Assembly: GCA_023213395.1 (NCBI GenBank)
Contig: CM041465.1
Location: forward strand, 91,395,741 to 91,459,740
Length of the DNA stretch: 64,000 nucleotides
Source: Cycas panzhihuaensis
Taxonomy: Eukaryota > Cycadophyta
Direction: 5' to 3'
The notes beneath the pieces were generated by a model. The model saw only the letters and a list, made by a program, of their open reading frames with translations. It searched no databases and was not told where the DNA came from. This document shows, in pieces, positions 46,487 to 58,940 of this stretch (positions are counted from its first letter, which is position 1; each line of letters starts with the position of its first letter). Both the position numbers and the translations under genes were made by a program.

Positions 46487-47402
46487 TTATGTGGATGACC
46501 TAGTTTATACCGAAAATGACTCCCATCTTTTACATCAATTTAAAGATGCTATGTGTAAGGAATTCGAGACGAGAGACTTAGGCCTCATGCATTACTTCTT
46601 AGGATTGGAAGTTTGGTAGGACAAATAGGGAATCTTCTTCTCTCAACGTAAATATGCATTAGATCTACTACAAAGGTTTAGAATGATAGACTGTAAACCA
46701 TTGGCAATCCCAATAGAAATTGGAATCAAACTATCTAAGACAAATGATTTGACTTCGGTTGATCCAACTCTCTATAGATAACTCATTAGCAGCTTAATAT
46801 ATTTGACATCTACTCGACTAGATATAAAACACTCAATCAGTGTTGTATCCAAGTTTATGTAGGATCCAAAGACCTCTCATTAGCAAGCTATCAAGAGAAT
46901 CCTTAAACACCTTAAAGGGACTCTAGACTTTGGGTTATATTACAAAACTACCTCTAAATTTTAGTTGATTAGCTATACATATTCATATTGGGTAGGTGAT
47001 GTTGATGATAGAAAGTCTATAATAAGCTATGTATTCAGTATGGGATCAACAACAGTAATTTGGAGTATAAATAAGTAAAATACCATCTCCTTATCCACAA
47101 CTGAGGTAGAATATAAAACAATAGTTGCATGAGCTTGTGAATCAATATGGCTAATAATACTTTTACAGGATTTTCATATTAAACAACAAGGTCCCACTAG
47201 AATTTAGTGTGGCAATTAAAGCACTATCCAAATAGCTAAAAATCTGGTATTCCACGGTAGAACAAAACACATTGAGACTCAACACCACTTCATTCAAGAA
47301 TTTGTACAAGCAGACGAGATTGGGTTAGCTTATTGCAGCACCAAAGATCAAATAGTAGACATTTTTATAAAGGCTTTAGGAAAGATCAAATTCCAGAAAT
47401 TT
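46487..47402 (+). pseudogene. Element G: RT C-terminus and RNase H
   Basis: Continues G's pol after H. It starts with YVDDLVYTENDSHLLHQF (catalytic motif intact), then DLGLMHYFLGLEV, QRKYALDLLQRFRM, SVDPTLYR*LISSLIYL and AIKRILKHLKGT. RNase H follows with TISLSTTEVEYKTIVA, NLVFHGRTKHIETQHHFIQE and DQIVDIFIKALGK. It ends just before the purine tract and the 3' LTR at 47,447. Stops at Q/W codons (for example W*DK*G) show decay. Confidence 0.92.
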
Positions 47403-47446
47403 TGAAAAAGTTTAGGAGTCATTCACATTGGGTTTATAGGAGAGAA

Positions 47447-47798
47447 TGTTGGGATTAACCCCAATGTATTTGAAGAACTATATACCTAGGGCCCCTCAAA
47501 GCCATATTTGAGGCCCCTTAGGGCACTTAGAGCCTCCCAATAGCCGCTAAAGGGACCTAGAGCTGATGAAACATTATTAAGATATATGTATTATTTATTA
47601 ACTGTTATTTGAAATATTGTTTGAATATTTTGTTGGCTAATGTGCAGGTCAAGTGATGGCACATGCCGCCTCACCAAAATCTATTTAAGGGGTGCGAATA
47701 CCTCCCTAGTATTTTTCAACACTACCATCTTTGAAAATCATTTATTAACTAAAAATATGCTCAGTCTAATGTCTCTCTCTACTCCTCTACAACCATCA
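47447..47798 (+). repeat. 3' LTR of element G
   Basis: Runs TGTTGGGATTAACCCC to CTACAACCATCA and is followed by the target duplication ATAAT (47,799-47,803). Confidence 0.96.
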
Positions 47799-47803
47799 AT
47801 AAT

Positions 47804-49171
47804 CTCCTTTACATTAGAGTCCTAATACATCTCATTATAAGGGTTTTTAATGAATAAACCTATATGAAGGAGGTCGAGCTCATAAGCATACATTGTTACA
47901 TAGTTGAATGTAAGACTTGATTGCTAACATATGTGATTGAGAATCCTAATTATTAGTGTTATCCATTAACCTTTATATATGGGTCACTTAAGCTCACTAA
48001 TGGAATGCATGCTACTTATACTAGCCAATAAGATTCCATGTGAGAGGCCTTCATTATTTGTTTGAGGCCCCATTAAATATATATAGATTATTGTGTATTG
48101 AGATCTTATATAAAAGCATATTATTGTATGACCTTGGTGTCCATTTTAGTGCTTGTTTATGTATTCTACTCTTCCTATTAATAATAGAGAGTCATATTGG
48201 TTATATTGATATTTTGATATTGTATACTTTGAGCTCTATAATATAGATAATTGTGGTGAATATAGGGAAAACAATATTTCAAGTCATATCGGAGCTTAGC
48301 TCAAAAGTCACTTTATAATAGCAAGGCATAAACTAAGTGATTGTAAAAATATAAAAAGCAGAAAAGATCAAAAATTAGAGAAACTTTTTTTCTCCCTTGT
48401 GATATCTTATAATCCTCTCTTTTGTAAAATTAAGCTTACTTGCTACTATTCTATATTCTTGTATCCACTCTACATTATTCTTCTATCCTTTATAGAGATC
48501 ATATAGAGAACCATAAATTTTTTTTAACCTTTTTATTTTTTCTTCCTCCATAGAGGTCTAGGTAAAAACCTTATTTTGATGGTTTTAAGGTATCCATAAG
48601 AAACTGTCATTTCTAGCTAAGTGTACTCAGGTATATTCCAACATGTGAAGTCAAGAAAATTTTCTACTAATACTCAAGATTTAAATAGTACTTGAATATA
48701 AAATCAAGCCTTTATAAACCCTCCAATATATAAAAGGACCCATATAGGTTCCCCTTCCATAACCTAGAAGAGGTAAATAATCAATCACTTATAACTATGT
48801 AATACATTGGTTAATAATTAGTGTTAGGAAGCTACTCTCTATGAACACCTCAGACGTGGATAGAGTCATAATAGGTACGCTAACCCTTCATAGTTAGTAC
48901 CCTAAGATATTAAACCAAGCATTATTAATAATTGAGAAGTTTATAAGGGGGTCTTCAGACTAGGCAAGTCTTGAGTCAAAAGTTTATCCAAAAAGCTAGT
49001 TAGCTAAACTCTACTTTATGTTGGAAAATACTATTATAAATAAATAAATAAATAAAATCCCTTTATCAAAGAGTATAAAGAAGAAAGAAAGTTATCATAA
49101 TCAAACCTATTTAAAATTGTTGTTTATAGATTCCTTCTTGTCAAAACCTTCAGTAGCAAATTTTAAAAACC
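47804..49171 (+). other. DNA flanking G, probably the rest of element F's 3' end
   Basis: This was continuous with 31,804 before G inserted. No coding domain was found. 47,980-48,640 has LTR-like character (ttatataaaagc TATA motif near 48,108) and could be F's 3' LTR, but no 5' match was seen. An (AAAT)n run lies at 49,036-49,056. Confidence 0.4.
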
Positions 49172-49176
49172 CTTAT

Positions 49177-49577
49177 TGAAGAGAAAAATATAACTGAGAA
49201 GCAATACGATAACAGAACTCTAAATCATGCAAAGAACAAATAACATAAACAAATCAAACACTCAACAAATAACACCAGGAGATTCAGGTCTAAGCATAGA
49301 CCTTTTATTAATTTAAGAAACAACTAAAGAATTATAGAGATGAACCCTAACTCTTCTCCTTAACTCATCTACAACCACTACATCATCTTCATATGTTATA
49401 TGTGCTATTACATAAGAATATATAGATACAACATTATAAGATACTGCCTTGTGGTTTTATAATACAATGGGTATAAATCATTGGGCTGACAAAGACCCCT
49501 ATAAGATACCCACAAAGGGGCTCAGGTGTAATGCCTATACCCACGTAACACTTGCAAATTGTTCAACATATCTAACA
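49177..49577 (-). repeat. 3' LTR of element I (401 bp)
   Basis: Plus-strand edges TGAAGAGAAAAATA and ..ATATCTAACA. Matches 53,685-54,187 except for the missing GC-rich block. Confidence 0.95.
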
Positions 49578-49622
49578 ATCTCCCACTTGTTGAACACTTT
49601 ATAAGAAAACCTATATACACAA

Positions 49623-52600
49623 CTATTGAATGCCAAAATCACAAACACCCATTGCAATTCTATACCATTTAAAATTTTCTATGCTAACAATCTTAGTCAA
49701 TGAGTCTACAACATTCTCTTGTGTAGCAATCTTTTGCAAGTCCACCTTGTGATCTTGAACTATTTCCCTAATAAAATAGAACTGCACATCAATATGCTTT
49801 GACCGAGCATGAAAAATGGGGTTCTTTGTTAGGTAGATTACACTTTGACTATCACAATCTATCTTCATAGCATACTTCTTAAAGCTAATATCTGTGCATA
49901 ATCTCTGTAACCAGATTGCTTCCTTGCACATATGAGTAGCTGCCATATACTTTGCCTCTATGCTAGAAAGTGCCACAACTTGTTGTATTTTACTCATCCA
50001 GTTGATTGCACCACCACAAAGGGTAAAAACATATCTACTTGTAGATCTTCTGCTGTCAAGATCTCCAACCTAATCAACATCAACAAAACCTCTCAGGTTC
50101 ACTGTTCTACTCTCCATGGGATCTCCTTAATAGCAAATTGCATAGTCTGATGTACCTCACATATACCTGAAAATCCTTTTTGCAACCACCCAATGCTTCC
50201 TACTTGGGTTTGAGATATAACTGCTAACTACTCCCACTGCATGTGCAATGTCTGGTTGAGTGTAAACCATCACATACATTAGGCTACTAACAATGCTAAC
50301 ATAAGGGATAAATACCATGTCTTTAACTTCTTGGTGAGTCTTTAGGCATTGTTCAATTGATAATTTTAAACCAACAGGAAGAGGGATATTAATTAGTTTA
50401 CTATCCTGTAACCTAAACCGTTGCAATATTGTTTCAATGTACCGCCTTTGGCTAAACTAAATCTTCCTATTTCTCCTATCCCTTTTAATCTCAATGCCCA
50501 AAATAAAATGTGCAACACCGAGGTCCTTCATCTCAAAGTAAGATGCCAGTTGGTCTTTCACAAGTTGGTTCATTCATTTATTGTTACCAACTAAAAGTAT
50601 ATCATCAACATATAAAGCCAAAATAACAAAATGATCACCAACTTGCTTATAATAAATACAATGATTTGATTTGCTATATACAAAGCCATCCACCAATATA
50701 TGTGAATCAAACTTATGATACCACATCCTTGGTGACTGTTTCAAGTCGTATAATGACTTCTTCAACCTGCATACCATATCCTCCTTTCCTTCAACTTCAA
50801 ACCCTTCAGGCTGTAACATATAAATTTCTTCCTCGAGGTCACCATGAAGAAATGCAGTCTTCACATCTATTTGATCCACCTTAAGGCCATAAGCACCTGC
50901 TATAGCCAACTAAAATCTAATTGAAGCAACTTTTGTAATAGGAGAAAATACCTCACCAAAATCTATTCCATTGATTTGGGAATAGCCCTTTTCTACCAAG
51001 TGAGCCTTATACTTTTCCACAGTACCATCTGCTTAAAACTTCTTCTTAAAGATCCATTTGTTATCAATAGGATTTTTACCATCAGGCAGATCCACTAGCT
51101 CCCATGTATTATTTTTATCCAAGGACATCATTTCTTCTTATATGGCCTTCATCTAGAGTTGGCTCTCTTTTGACTCTAGAGCCTCCTGAACAGTACCTGG
51201 ATCATCATCTGTAACAGATAAAATATAAGAAGAGCAACAGAAGTCTTCAGGAATATACCTATCACATTGTCTTCTCTCACGAGTTGATCTCCTCAAGATG
51301 TGGGGTTCTTGAGGTTGAGCTACCTCTACAATTGGTTTTTCCTCTTTAGTTGACTTATATTTTGATGTAGAATCTTCATCTCTTTCTTCAAATTATACCT
51401 TCTTAAAGTGTTTCTCCTTTGGTTCTTCATCCTACTTTAGAGACTTGACCTCCTCTTTAAAGATAACATCATGGCTATACACAACCTTTTGTGTTTCAAG
51501 GTTATAAAGCTTATACCCTTTAACACCATTGCCATAGCCAATGAAAATAGTATTTTGTGCTTTGAAATCAAGCTTAGTCCTTTGTTGTTTAGGAACATAC
51601 ACAAAAGCTTCACAACCAAACACTCTAAGATGACTAAGAGATAGTTTCTTACCAGACCATACTTCTTCAGGTGTTTTGTATACTAAGGTAGTTGTCAGTG
51701 ACCTATTTATCAGGTAGCTTATAGTCATCACAGCCTCTGCCCAGAATTTCTTCTCTAATCTAGCAACACTGAGCATGCTCCTTGATCTCTTTAGCAAAGT
51801 CTTATTTATCCTTTTAGAAACTCTGTTCTACTGTGGCATATAGGGAATTGTCTTTTGCCTTGCTATGCCACACTGCTTATAGAACTGCTCAAATTCCTTT
51901 GAGTAAAACTCACCTCCATTATCAGTCCCCAGTACCTTAATTTGCTTGTCACTCTGATTATCGACCAAGGCCTTAAATTCTTTGAATTTACTAAAGACTT
52001 CAGATTTCTACTTGAGAAAGTACATCCATGTCTTTCTTAAGAAATCATCTATGAATGAGACAAAGTATTTAGACCCACCCAATGAGGGTATATCAACAGG
52101 TCCAAAAACACCATTATGTACCAATTGTAGAATACCCTTTACTTTCTTTGAACTTGAAGGAAAACTGACTCGATTCTGTTTACCATATACACAATGCTCA
52201 TAGAAATGAAAATCAAAGAAGTCATTAATTCCAGATATGTCTTCTACTATACCTTTGGAGAATAAATCATGGAGGGGTTTCTCTCTAATATGGCCCAATC
52301 TCTGATGCCACATCATAGTTTTACTAGCAAGTGATATTTAAGTCAAGCCATCATTATTTCTACTTTCTGTAATAGCTAGACTACAACTTCTAGCATACAC
52401 CATACTTGCATCAAGCTTGTATAGTATTCCAAATCAAACCCCTCTTACTAACACCAATGCTCCTCAAACTATTCTGCAACTATCTTTATTAAAGATCACT
52501 TCTATTCCTGCATCACCTAATTGACTCACATATAATAGACTCATAGCCAAATCAGAAATATGACTCACATCAAGGATAGTTTTAACCCTTGCACCCCCAA

Positions 52601-53598
52601 ATCGAACCTTCAACCTTCCACGGCCCACAATTTTATATGGGTAATGATCCCTAAGAAATACTTCACCTCCATCAATCCTTATGTATTCACAAAACTAGTC
52701 CCTATGGGGAGTAACATGAAGTAAAGCACTAGAGTCAATTAACTAAGACCTAACATTTGACAACTTACCTAAGGTTGCCAAATAAACATCGCCATCAGCT
52801 TCATCGGAGGCTTTTGTTACTGTGGAAGAAGTAGCTTCAAGTGACTTTACCTTGTCTACCTTGACTCGACACTGGCTCTTCATATGGACAGCCTTCCCAC
52901 ATCTCTAATAAATTAAAGGTACTCTAGTTGGAGATTTGGATTTTCCTCTAGATTTTGGTTGTTTATTCCTAAGCCTTTGTTGGTCGCGATCAAATGTTCA
53001 ACCTCTCACTATTAATGCTTCTTTCAAATAATCCTCTGAAGATTTTTTCCTGTCTCTTCTAACAGTAAAGTAGAAACAACATCATCAAATTTCAGGGTGG
53101 TAGTAGTCGTGCTACTAATTATCATCACAAGGTTATCTCAGGAATTAGGAAGTGAACATAACAGGGTAATACACTTGTCTTCTTCAGACATTATTATCCC
53201 AAATGAAACAAGTTGGCTCACCATGATGTTAAATGTAGTGAGATGATCTGTAATTGCTTCTCCATCACTCATCCTGAGTGAATATAACTTTTTCTAAAGA
53301 AATAACTTATTAACTAGGGACTTTGTCTGATACAAAGCCTTTAACTTTCTCCATAGATCTTTGGCCATAGACTCTATGGTAAGATTCAGTAACATCATGT
53401 CTGAAAGGCATAAACTTATTGAACTAATTACCTTTCGATCAAGTTTCTTCCAGTCTTTTCAACCATAGTTGCGGGATTTATTCTTGCTACAATGATCTAC
53501 TCATCCTTCTCAATGAGGATATCTTCCATCTTTAGCTTCCACGGCTTAAAGTTCTATCCATTGAACTTTTCAATCTCTATCTTTGTAGTTCTTGCCAT
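49623..53598 (-). pseudogene. Element I: copia gag-pol
   Basis: Minus strand, from the ATG at 53,598. Gag is MARTTKIEIEKFNG*NFKPWKLKME (stop at an expected polar residue) and later a knuckle CGKAVHMKSQC (about 52,880). Protease is near 52,740 (LDSSALLHVTPH..FCEY). GAG-pre-integrase is MMWHQRLGHIREK (52,008-52,316), followed by FGPVDIPSLGGSKYFVSFID. Integrase (51,432-51,797) has MLKRSRSMLS, FWAEAVMTISYLINRSL and LSHLRVFGCEAFVYVPK. RT (50,574-50,909) has QIDVKTAFLHGDLEEEIYM, LYDLKQSPRMWYHKF and an intact LYVDDILLVG. The connection is at 50,157-50,426. RNase H (49,623-49,997) has VALSSIEAKYMAA and NPIFHARSKHIDVQFYFIRE. The GSKYFVSFIDD and RLGH..E patterns suggest a Tork-like lineage. Stops between blocks make it inactive. 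Confidence 0.94.
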
Positions 53599-53671
53599 GA
53601 TCTTCATACTTAAGTTCACTGCACAAGGCTCTCACTTACCAAATGGCTTCCCACAGAACTAAAACCCTTAG

Positions 53672-53683
53672 CTATGATACTAA
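53672..53683 (-). other. Primer-binding site of element I
   Basis: The minus strand reads TAGTATCATAGC, the initiator-Met motif with a G-to-A change in its second base and T for G near the end. It sits one base from the 5' LTR. Confidence 0.75.
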
Positions 53684-53684
53684 A

Positions 53685-54187
53685 TGAAGAGAAAAATACA
53701 ACCAAGAAGCAATGTGATAACATATCTCTAAACCATGCAAAGAAAAAATAACATAAACAAATCAAACACTCAACAAAAAATACTAGGAGATTTAGGTCTA
53801 AGCATAGACCTTTTATTAATCTGAGCAATAGCTAAAGAATTATAGAGATGGGCCCCAACTCTTCTCCTCGACTCATTCACAACCATTACATTATCTGCGT
53901 ATGTTACATGTGCTATTACATAAGAATATATAGACACAACATTACAAGATATCGCCTTGCGGTTTTATAATACAATGGGCATAAACCATTGGGCTGACAA
54001 AGACCCCTATAAGACACCCAAAAATTTTTCTCGAGGGCTCCTGCCCCCGAACCCCTACTTGGGGGGTCGCTGGCCCCTCAGACGCCCTAACCGAGGGCCC
54101 TACAATGGGCCCCCAAACCCCACAAAGGGGCTCATGTATAATGCTTATACCCATGTAACACTTGCAAAGTGTTCAATATATCTAACA
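53685..54187 (-). repeat. 5' LTR of element I with GC-rich block
   Basis: A 503-bp copy of the LTR. Positions 54,021-54,122 are a GC-rich insert relative to the 3' LTR (cctgcccccgaacccc, ttggggggtcgctgg, gggcccccaaacccc), flanked by short aaccc/caaa repeats. The rest of the window is about two-thirds AT, so this stands out. Confidence 0.93.
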
Positions 54188-54192
54188 CTTAT

Positions 54193-54648
54193 CACTATAT
54201 TATTTTTAAAAAAAACTACTTGTAGGCTCACATCTCTATAAGGTCACTTCTACATATCTCAACATTTTATAAATAAAACCCTTACTAAAGATCTATGTGA
54301 AAAAGAAAAAAAAGTCAACAACTTTAATTTTACCCTTATTTTTAATTTACCTCATTATAATAAGCATACTATAGTTATCATTTTGTACTAAGATGGTTTT
54401 AAACTTCATTTTTAAAGAAAAATATATATGGATACCTTATAGGACCCATAATCTAATTTTCATATAGACTTTTACTTACATCATTCTAATGAGTATATTA
54501 CACTCATCTTACTATATTAAATGAAATTATTATAAAATTTTAGGGGTCAATAGGCTACAGACACCTCTTCTCTATATCATTTCCTAATTCTTTAGTCCTA
54601 TTTTATCCATCTTATTTCCCTTTATTTAATAACCCCTTTGTTAGCATG
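54193..54648. other. AT-rich DNA between elements I and J
   Basis: No coding sequence. 54,545-54,645 (ggggtcaataggctacagacacc..) resembles 9690-9760, so it belongs to a dispersed repeat. Confidence 0.4.
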
Positions 54649-54930
54649 GTAATTAAGGCTAAGCCACTTAATTAATGTTAAAATATGGTTTAGTTAATAT
54701 TAAGTCAAAAGGTATAAATATTTCAAAGGATCATAACCATTCAGGTTAGAAGTATCATTTGGGGAATTATAAATAACCCCAAACTCTATTATAAATTTAT
54801 CCAAGGAATCATTAATATGGTTTTTCACAAAAAATATTATGAATTATGTACGTATGCTCTTTATTATTTTCTTGTTGTATATGATCTAGATCTTATAGTT
54901 TAGAATACATCTAAGTTTCACATTTCTTCA
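54649..54930 (+). repeat. 5' LTR of element J (282 bp)
   Basis: Edges TGTTAGCATGGTAATTAAGG and ..CACATTTCTTCA. It is followed after two bases by TGGTATTAGAGT (54,933-54,944), an initiator-Met-type primer site. The left edge is inferred from TG and is less certain than the right. Confidence 0.72.
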
Positions 54931-54932
54931 TA

Positions 54933-54944
54933 TGGTATTAGAGT
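54933..54944 (+). other. Primer-binding site of element J
   Basis: TGGTATTAGAGT, the initiator-Met motif with two C-to-T changes. Confidence 0.78.
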
Positions 54945-56240
54945 TAAATAGAGTATGTAGCTGAGATAAGATCAGGTGGAAATGATAAAGATCAAAGACT
55001 ACCCGGTAACATTGGTAGAGCCCTCTTCTAATAATTTTAATCTTCTCCAATAACTAAAAGAGTGACATAATGGTGCAATGGTGATTGGGGAGGAGAATTT
55101 CACCTAATAATAAGATTGTTTTTACTATTTAAGGTCTAAAATTAATATTAGTCATACTTCAAACTATCTTAGGCTCATGTTGAAGTCATCTAGGGCTAGT
55201 TGTGCATGTTGGGCACTGCATATACCTATTGGACAAAAAATGATGATGCTTTAATAGTATTAGGTTGTATAGGGCATGTTCTGAGAGTATTAGGGTTTAT
55301 TTGGAAATCATTTGACATTATTAGGCATCAAATCTAATATCCAAATATCAAAAAGTAATTAGATACCTATTGTGAGCATGATTTAATCCAACGAGGAGGA
55401 TTTTAGATCATATTAATGATGTTGAATAGTTTTTAAAGATTGTATAGACTTTTTTAATATTAGTAGAATGTGTTGGCCTAGTTTTTAGTTGATAAACAAT
55501 TGAAAAAGAGATATTCTTTCTTATTGGAGTACCCATAGACTAATTGGATGTTGAATCCTTATGTGTTGATGTTTGGAAGAAGCATGGGTACCTTCTCATA
55601 GTTGTAGTGGGCCTAAATTGTCATTGTTTGTTAGTAGAATCCATGTGGGAGATGCTTATTTATACTTGAGTGACTAATCTTTATTTTCTTCTGGCAATTA
55701 TATAGTAAGGTCAAAAACCTTATTAATAATTAAATATATTTAATCTTTTACTTTTTAATATATTCTATAAAGTCATATCATTTTTTAAAGGTGCATAAGT
55801 GACTAGGACGTAGCCACCCATTTTGAGCATATTTATTTTATTCTTTGTATTATATATATTCAAAGTTTGAGTGAAAACATCATTAAACTTATTATTTTTT
55901 ATGTTTTTGAAATGGATTTTATCAATTCAAGAAAATATTTTCTGTGTAATTCCTTTCTAAAAGTTAGATTTATTATTTTAAAGGCTAATACTACTAGTTT
56001 TTTCATGTTTTAAAGCATTTTGGGAGATTGAAGTGTGTTCTTTATAGCCTGTCTATTGAAGGCATAAAAACACAAAAGTATAGAGCTATTACGAGCTTAG
56101 TACTATCGAAGTCTACTATCAAAGTTAATAAAATATCACGTTGCTTAGTAAATTTATTAATGAATGAAGATTAAGTAATGTGTAGGGTATGTGACTAAAC
56201 ATCAAGTAGTTCTGTGAAAATAACTTGTTTATGAGCTTGT
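54945..56240 (+). other. Leader of element J
   Basis: 1.3 kb between primer site and gag. AT-rich, with no domain recognised. Confidence 0.45.
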
Positions 56241-56775
56241 TTCTCATGATGGAGAGGATGATGCATCAAGTCATCTTTAATGGAAATAATTTTATTGAGT
56301 GGAAGGCTAACATGGATTTGGTTTTAATGGTAAATTAACTTTAGAAGATTATCAAAGATGAGTTTCTTGTTATTTTATTGGATGTAAAGAATCAAACTCG
56401 TTAAAAGGAGAAGGAGTTTATAGTTGTTAGGTTATTAAAACTATCTTTGGCACTAAATTAGAGGGCCATAAAATTTGGACAAAATTATGTAAGACATTAA
56501 AAAAGAAAAAGATAAATTATTGTATTACTTTGATGGTGGAGCTTCTTAATGCAACTATGAAAGATGAAGGTAACATAAGTACCTACCTAAATAAAATAAT
56601 TGATTTAAGGAACAAATTAGAAAATATTAAATTTGGCTCTATTAATGATACATTGTTATTTATATTAATTATGTCAAAATTACCAATTGTATTTAGAATC
56701 TTTTAAACCATCTATATAATGGATGATGCAATGGAAGGTGTAACATTTAAGAAATTGAAAGATCTCATTCTAGTT

Positions 56776-56889
56776 AAGGATGCTAAGTTAAAGCACCATG
56801 GTCTACTTAGTTGTTCTAAACTAAATCAAGATAAGGATGCTAAGTTAAAGCACCATGGTCTACTTAGTTGTTCTAAACTAAATTAAGAT
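56776..56889 (+). repeat. 57-bp tandem duplication in J gag
   Basis: 56,776-56,832 and 56,833-56,889 differ by one C/T change. The unit is 19 codons, so the frame is kept; the C-to-T change turns CAA into TAA in the second copy. Confidence 0.96.
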
Positions 56890-58750
56890 GAGTCATGAAT
56901 ATGAAAAGGAGAGGTGATATTTAAGAAGGGAAGTCTACACAAAAATTAGGAGAAATATCTTAGGAGAAAAAGAAGTTTATTGGTAAATATACTTATTCTA
57001 AGAAAGATAACCACAAAGATAAGAATTATTAGTTTAAAATGTGGGATAAACACAAAGTAAGTAAGGATGAGAAAAGAAAGAGTATTACAGCTTATTATGC
57101 AAAACTATCAACCTTATCATATGAGTTAAATTAGAGAGACTAATGGATTTTGGACTCAAGAGTATAGAAACACATTTCATTTTAAAAGTAGAACTTTGGC
57201 ACATGGAATGTTGGCCCTAATGAAGTAGAAATCATTCTTGGAGATGCAAGTATGTTATCTATTAAAAGTGTTGGCATTATTTTACTTGTAAGAGGTAAAT
57301 TTAAAAGAGTGTATCACATACAAAATGAAGATGAACCTTCCATTAGCTCAAGAGATATGTAAACAAGGTATGAAGTTTGAGATCTATAAAGACAAATTCT
57401 TTATTAAGGATCTGAAGCAAAATTTTTCTGACATTATTACCAAAAAAAATAAGGGATAATTTTTTTATGTTTGAGAAATTTTAATCCGAGAATTAATCAT
57501 ATGCCTTTGTAGTTGGTGCTAATGATGTGAGTAAACTTTGGCATGAACACCTTGGACACCTTAATTACAAAAGCATAACACTTATAATTTAACAAAAATT
57601 AGTAGAAGGATTGCTCCATGTTTCTTATTTAGAAGGTGTATATGAAGGATGCATGTATAGGAAGCATCATTACTATCCTTTTACTCAAGATCATACCTAC
57701 AGAGCTAAGGAGAAGCTAGATCTCATGCATTTGGATGTGATGGGTCCTCTCCCAAACCCTTCTATATCTAGAGCTCATTATACTTTAGTATTTATAGATG
57801 ATTATATAAGGAAGGCTTGGGTATATTTCTTGAAGAATATGTTTAAACTATTTGACTGCTTTTATAAATGGAAAGTATGTGTCAAGAATGAATATGAGAA
57901 GAAAATAAAAATTTTAAGGAGTGACAGTTAAAAGGAATATGACAATAATGCTTTCAGTCAATTCTATCTAAATCATGATATAAAGTAAGAATTCATAGTC
58001 TCATATACCCCACAACGAAATGGTATTATTGAAAGAAAGAACCATACCACAATGGAAATGGCAAGGTGTATGGTGTACACGAATAACTTATTACTTAAAT
58101 TTTAGGTAAAAACTACTAAAACTATCATTTATATTCTAAATAAGGTACCAACAAAAGCAGTTTGTGACATAACCCTTGAAGAAAAATAAAGTAGTCATAA
58201 GCCTACCATTGACCATTTGAAGACCTTTGGGTGCATTACATATATACATATCTTAGATGAAAATCATAAAAAATTAGATCATAAGATCTTGAATTGTATA
58301 TTTATGGGGTATTATAATTAAAATAAAGTTTATAAACTATAGGATCCATAGGGGAGAAAACTTGTAATTAGTTGGAATATAAAATTTGATGAGTTTATGA
58401 TGTATCATGTTATAAAAACATTGTCTAAATAATCCGTTTACCCCCCACTACTTCCATTTCTTGTTGGTGCTTCATCATTTATAGAGGATAAGGAACCAAG
58501 TATTATGATTCAGAGGGAAGAAGGACTAAGTGGATAAGATAATAATGAGGAGTAGTTATATGTAGAGGCACCTATAACACCAAGTGTTTCTATGCCAATG
58601 TGGTCCAAGAAGACCATTTAAGATTCTAGTATGATAATGTAAAATCTTATAGATGAATAATGAATAAGAAGTTATCATGCCAATCATACTTTAGTTTTAG
58701 ACACTATAAACTCCTAAGACCCAGCTTTATATGATGAAATGAAAGTTGTT

Positions 58751-58940
58751 TCTCATTAAAAGGAAACTCTAAATGAGGAATTTGATTTTCTCATCAAAAA
58801 TATAATGTGAGAGTTAATTCTTTTTCCTCCTACGAAAAAAGAATTTCTCATTAGAGAGCAACTGTGGATGAAGGATTTTATTCTCTCATAAAAAATACAA
58901 TGTGATACTTAGTTTTTTTTCCTCTTAAGAAAAACTTTAT
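58751..58940 (+). repeat. Imperfect 95-bp tandem duplication at the RT N-terminus of J
   Basis: tctcattaaaaggaaactct.. (58,751) and tctcattagagagcaactgt.. (58,846) run parallel for about 95 bp with many substitutions. Both copies encode the E-F-(D/Y)-F/S-LIKN block that starts copia RT. A 95-bp period shifts the frame. Confidence 0.72.

Larger units (their letters stand above)
31810..47798 (+). mobile_element. Element G: Ty1/copia retrotransposon containing element H
   Basis: It is bounded by two 352-bp LTRs and a perfect 5-bp target duplication ATAAT (31,805-31,809 and 47,799-47,803). An initiator-Met primer site follows the left LTR, and a purine tract (aggagagaa) precedes the right one. 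The LTRs differ at about 50 positions by eye, roughly 86% identity, so the insertion is old. The interior holds an unusually long leader (about 4 kb) with antisense host-gene fragments, then a copia gag-pol interrupted by H (39,458-46,486). G itself is inserted in the 3' region of gypsy element F. Confidence 0.95.
49177..54187 (-). mobile_element. Element I: complete Ty1/copia retrotransposon
   Basis: 5,011 bp on the minus strand. LTRs at 49,177-49,577 (3') and 53,685-54,187 (5'), with a perfect target duplication CTTAT (49,172-49,176 and 54,188-54,192). The primer site is at 53,672-53,683 and the polypurine tract caagtgggagat at about 49,578-49,589. All copia domains are present in order: gag, protease, GAG-pre-integrase, integrase, RT and RNase H, each with stops. 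The 5' LTR carries a GC-rich block of about 100 bp that the 3' LTR lacks. Of the elements here it is the simplest, with nothing nested in it. Confidence 0.95.

Noticed and set aside
47980-48650. 3' LTR of gypsy F
   Set aside because: TATA-like motif and position fit, but no matching sequence was found near 22.7-23.6 kb, so I did not annotate it as an LTR.
53957-54241. 94-codon frame rich in Gly and Pro
   Set aside because: It spans the GC-rich module of an LTR, so it is a composition artefact.
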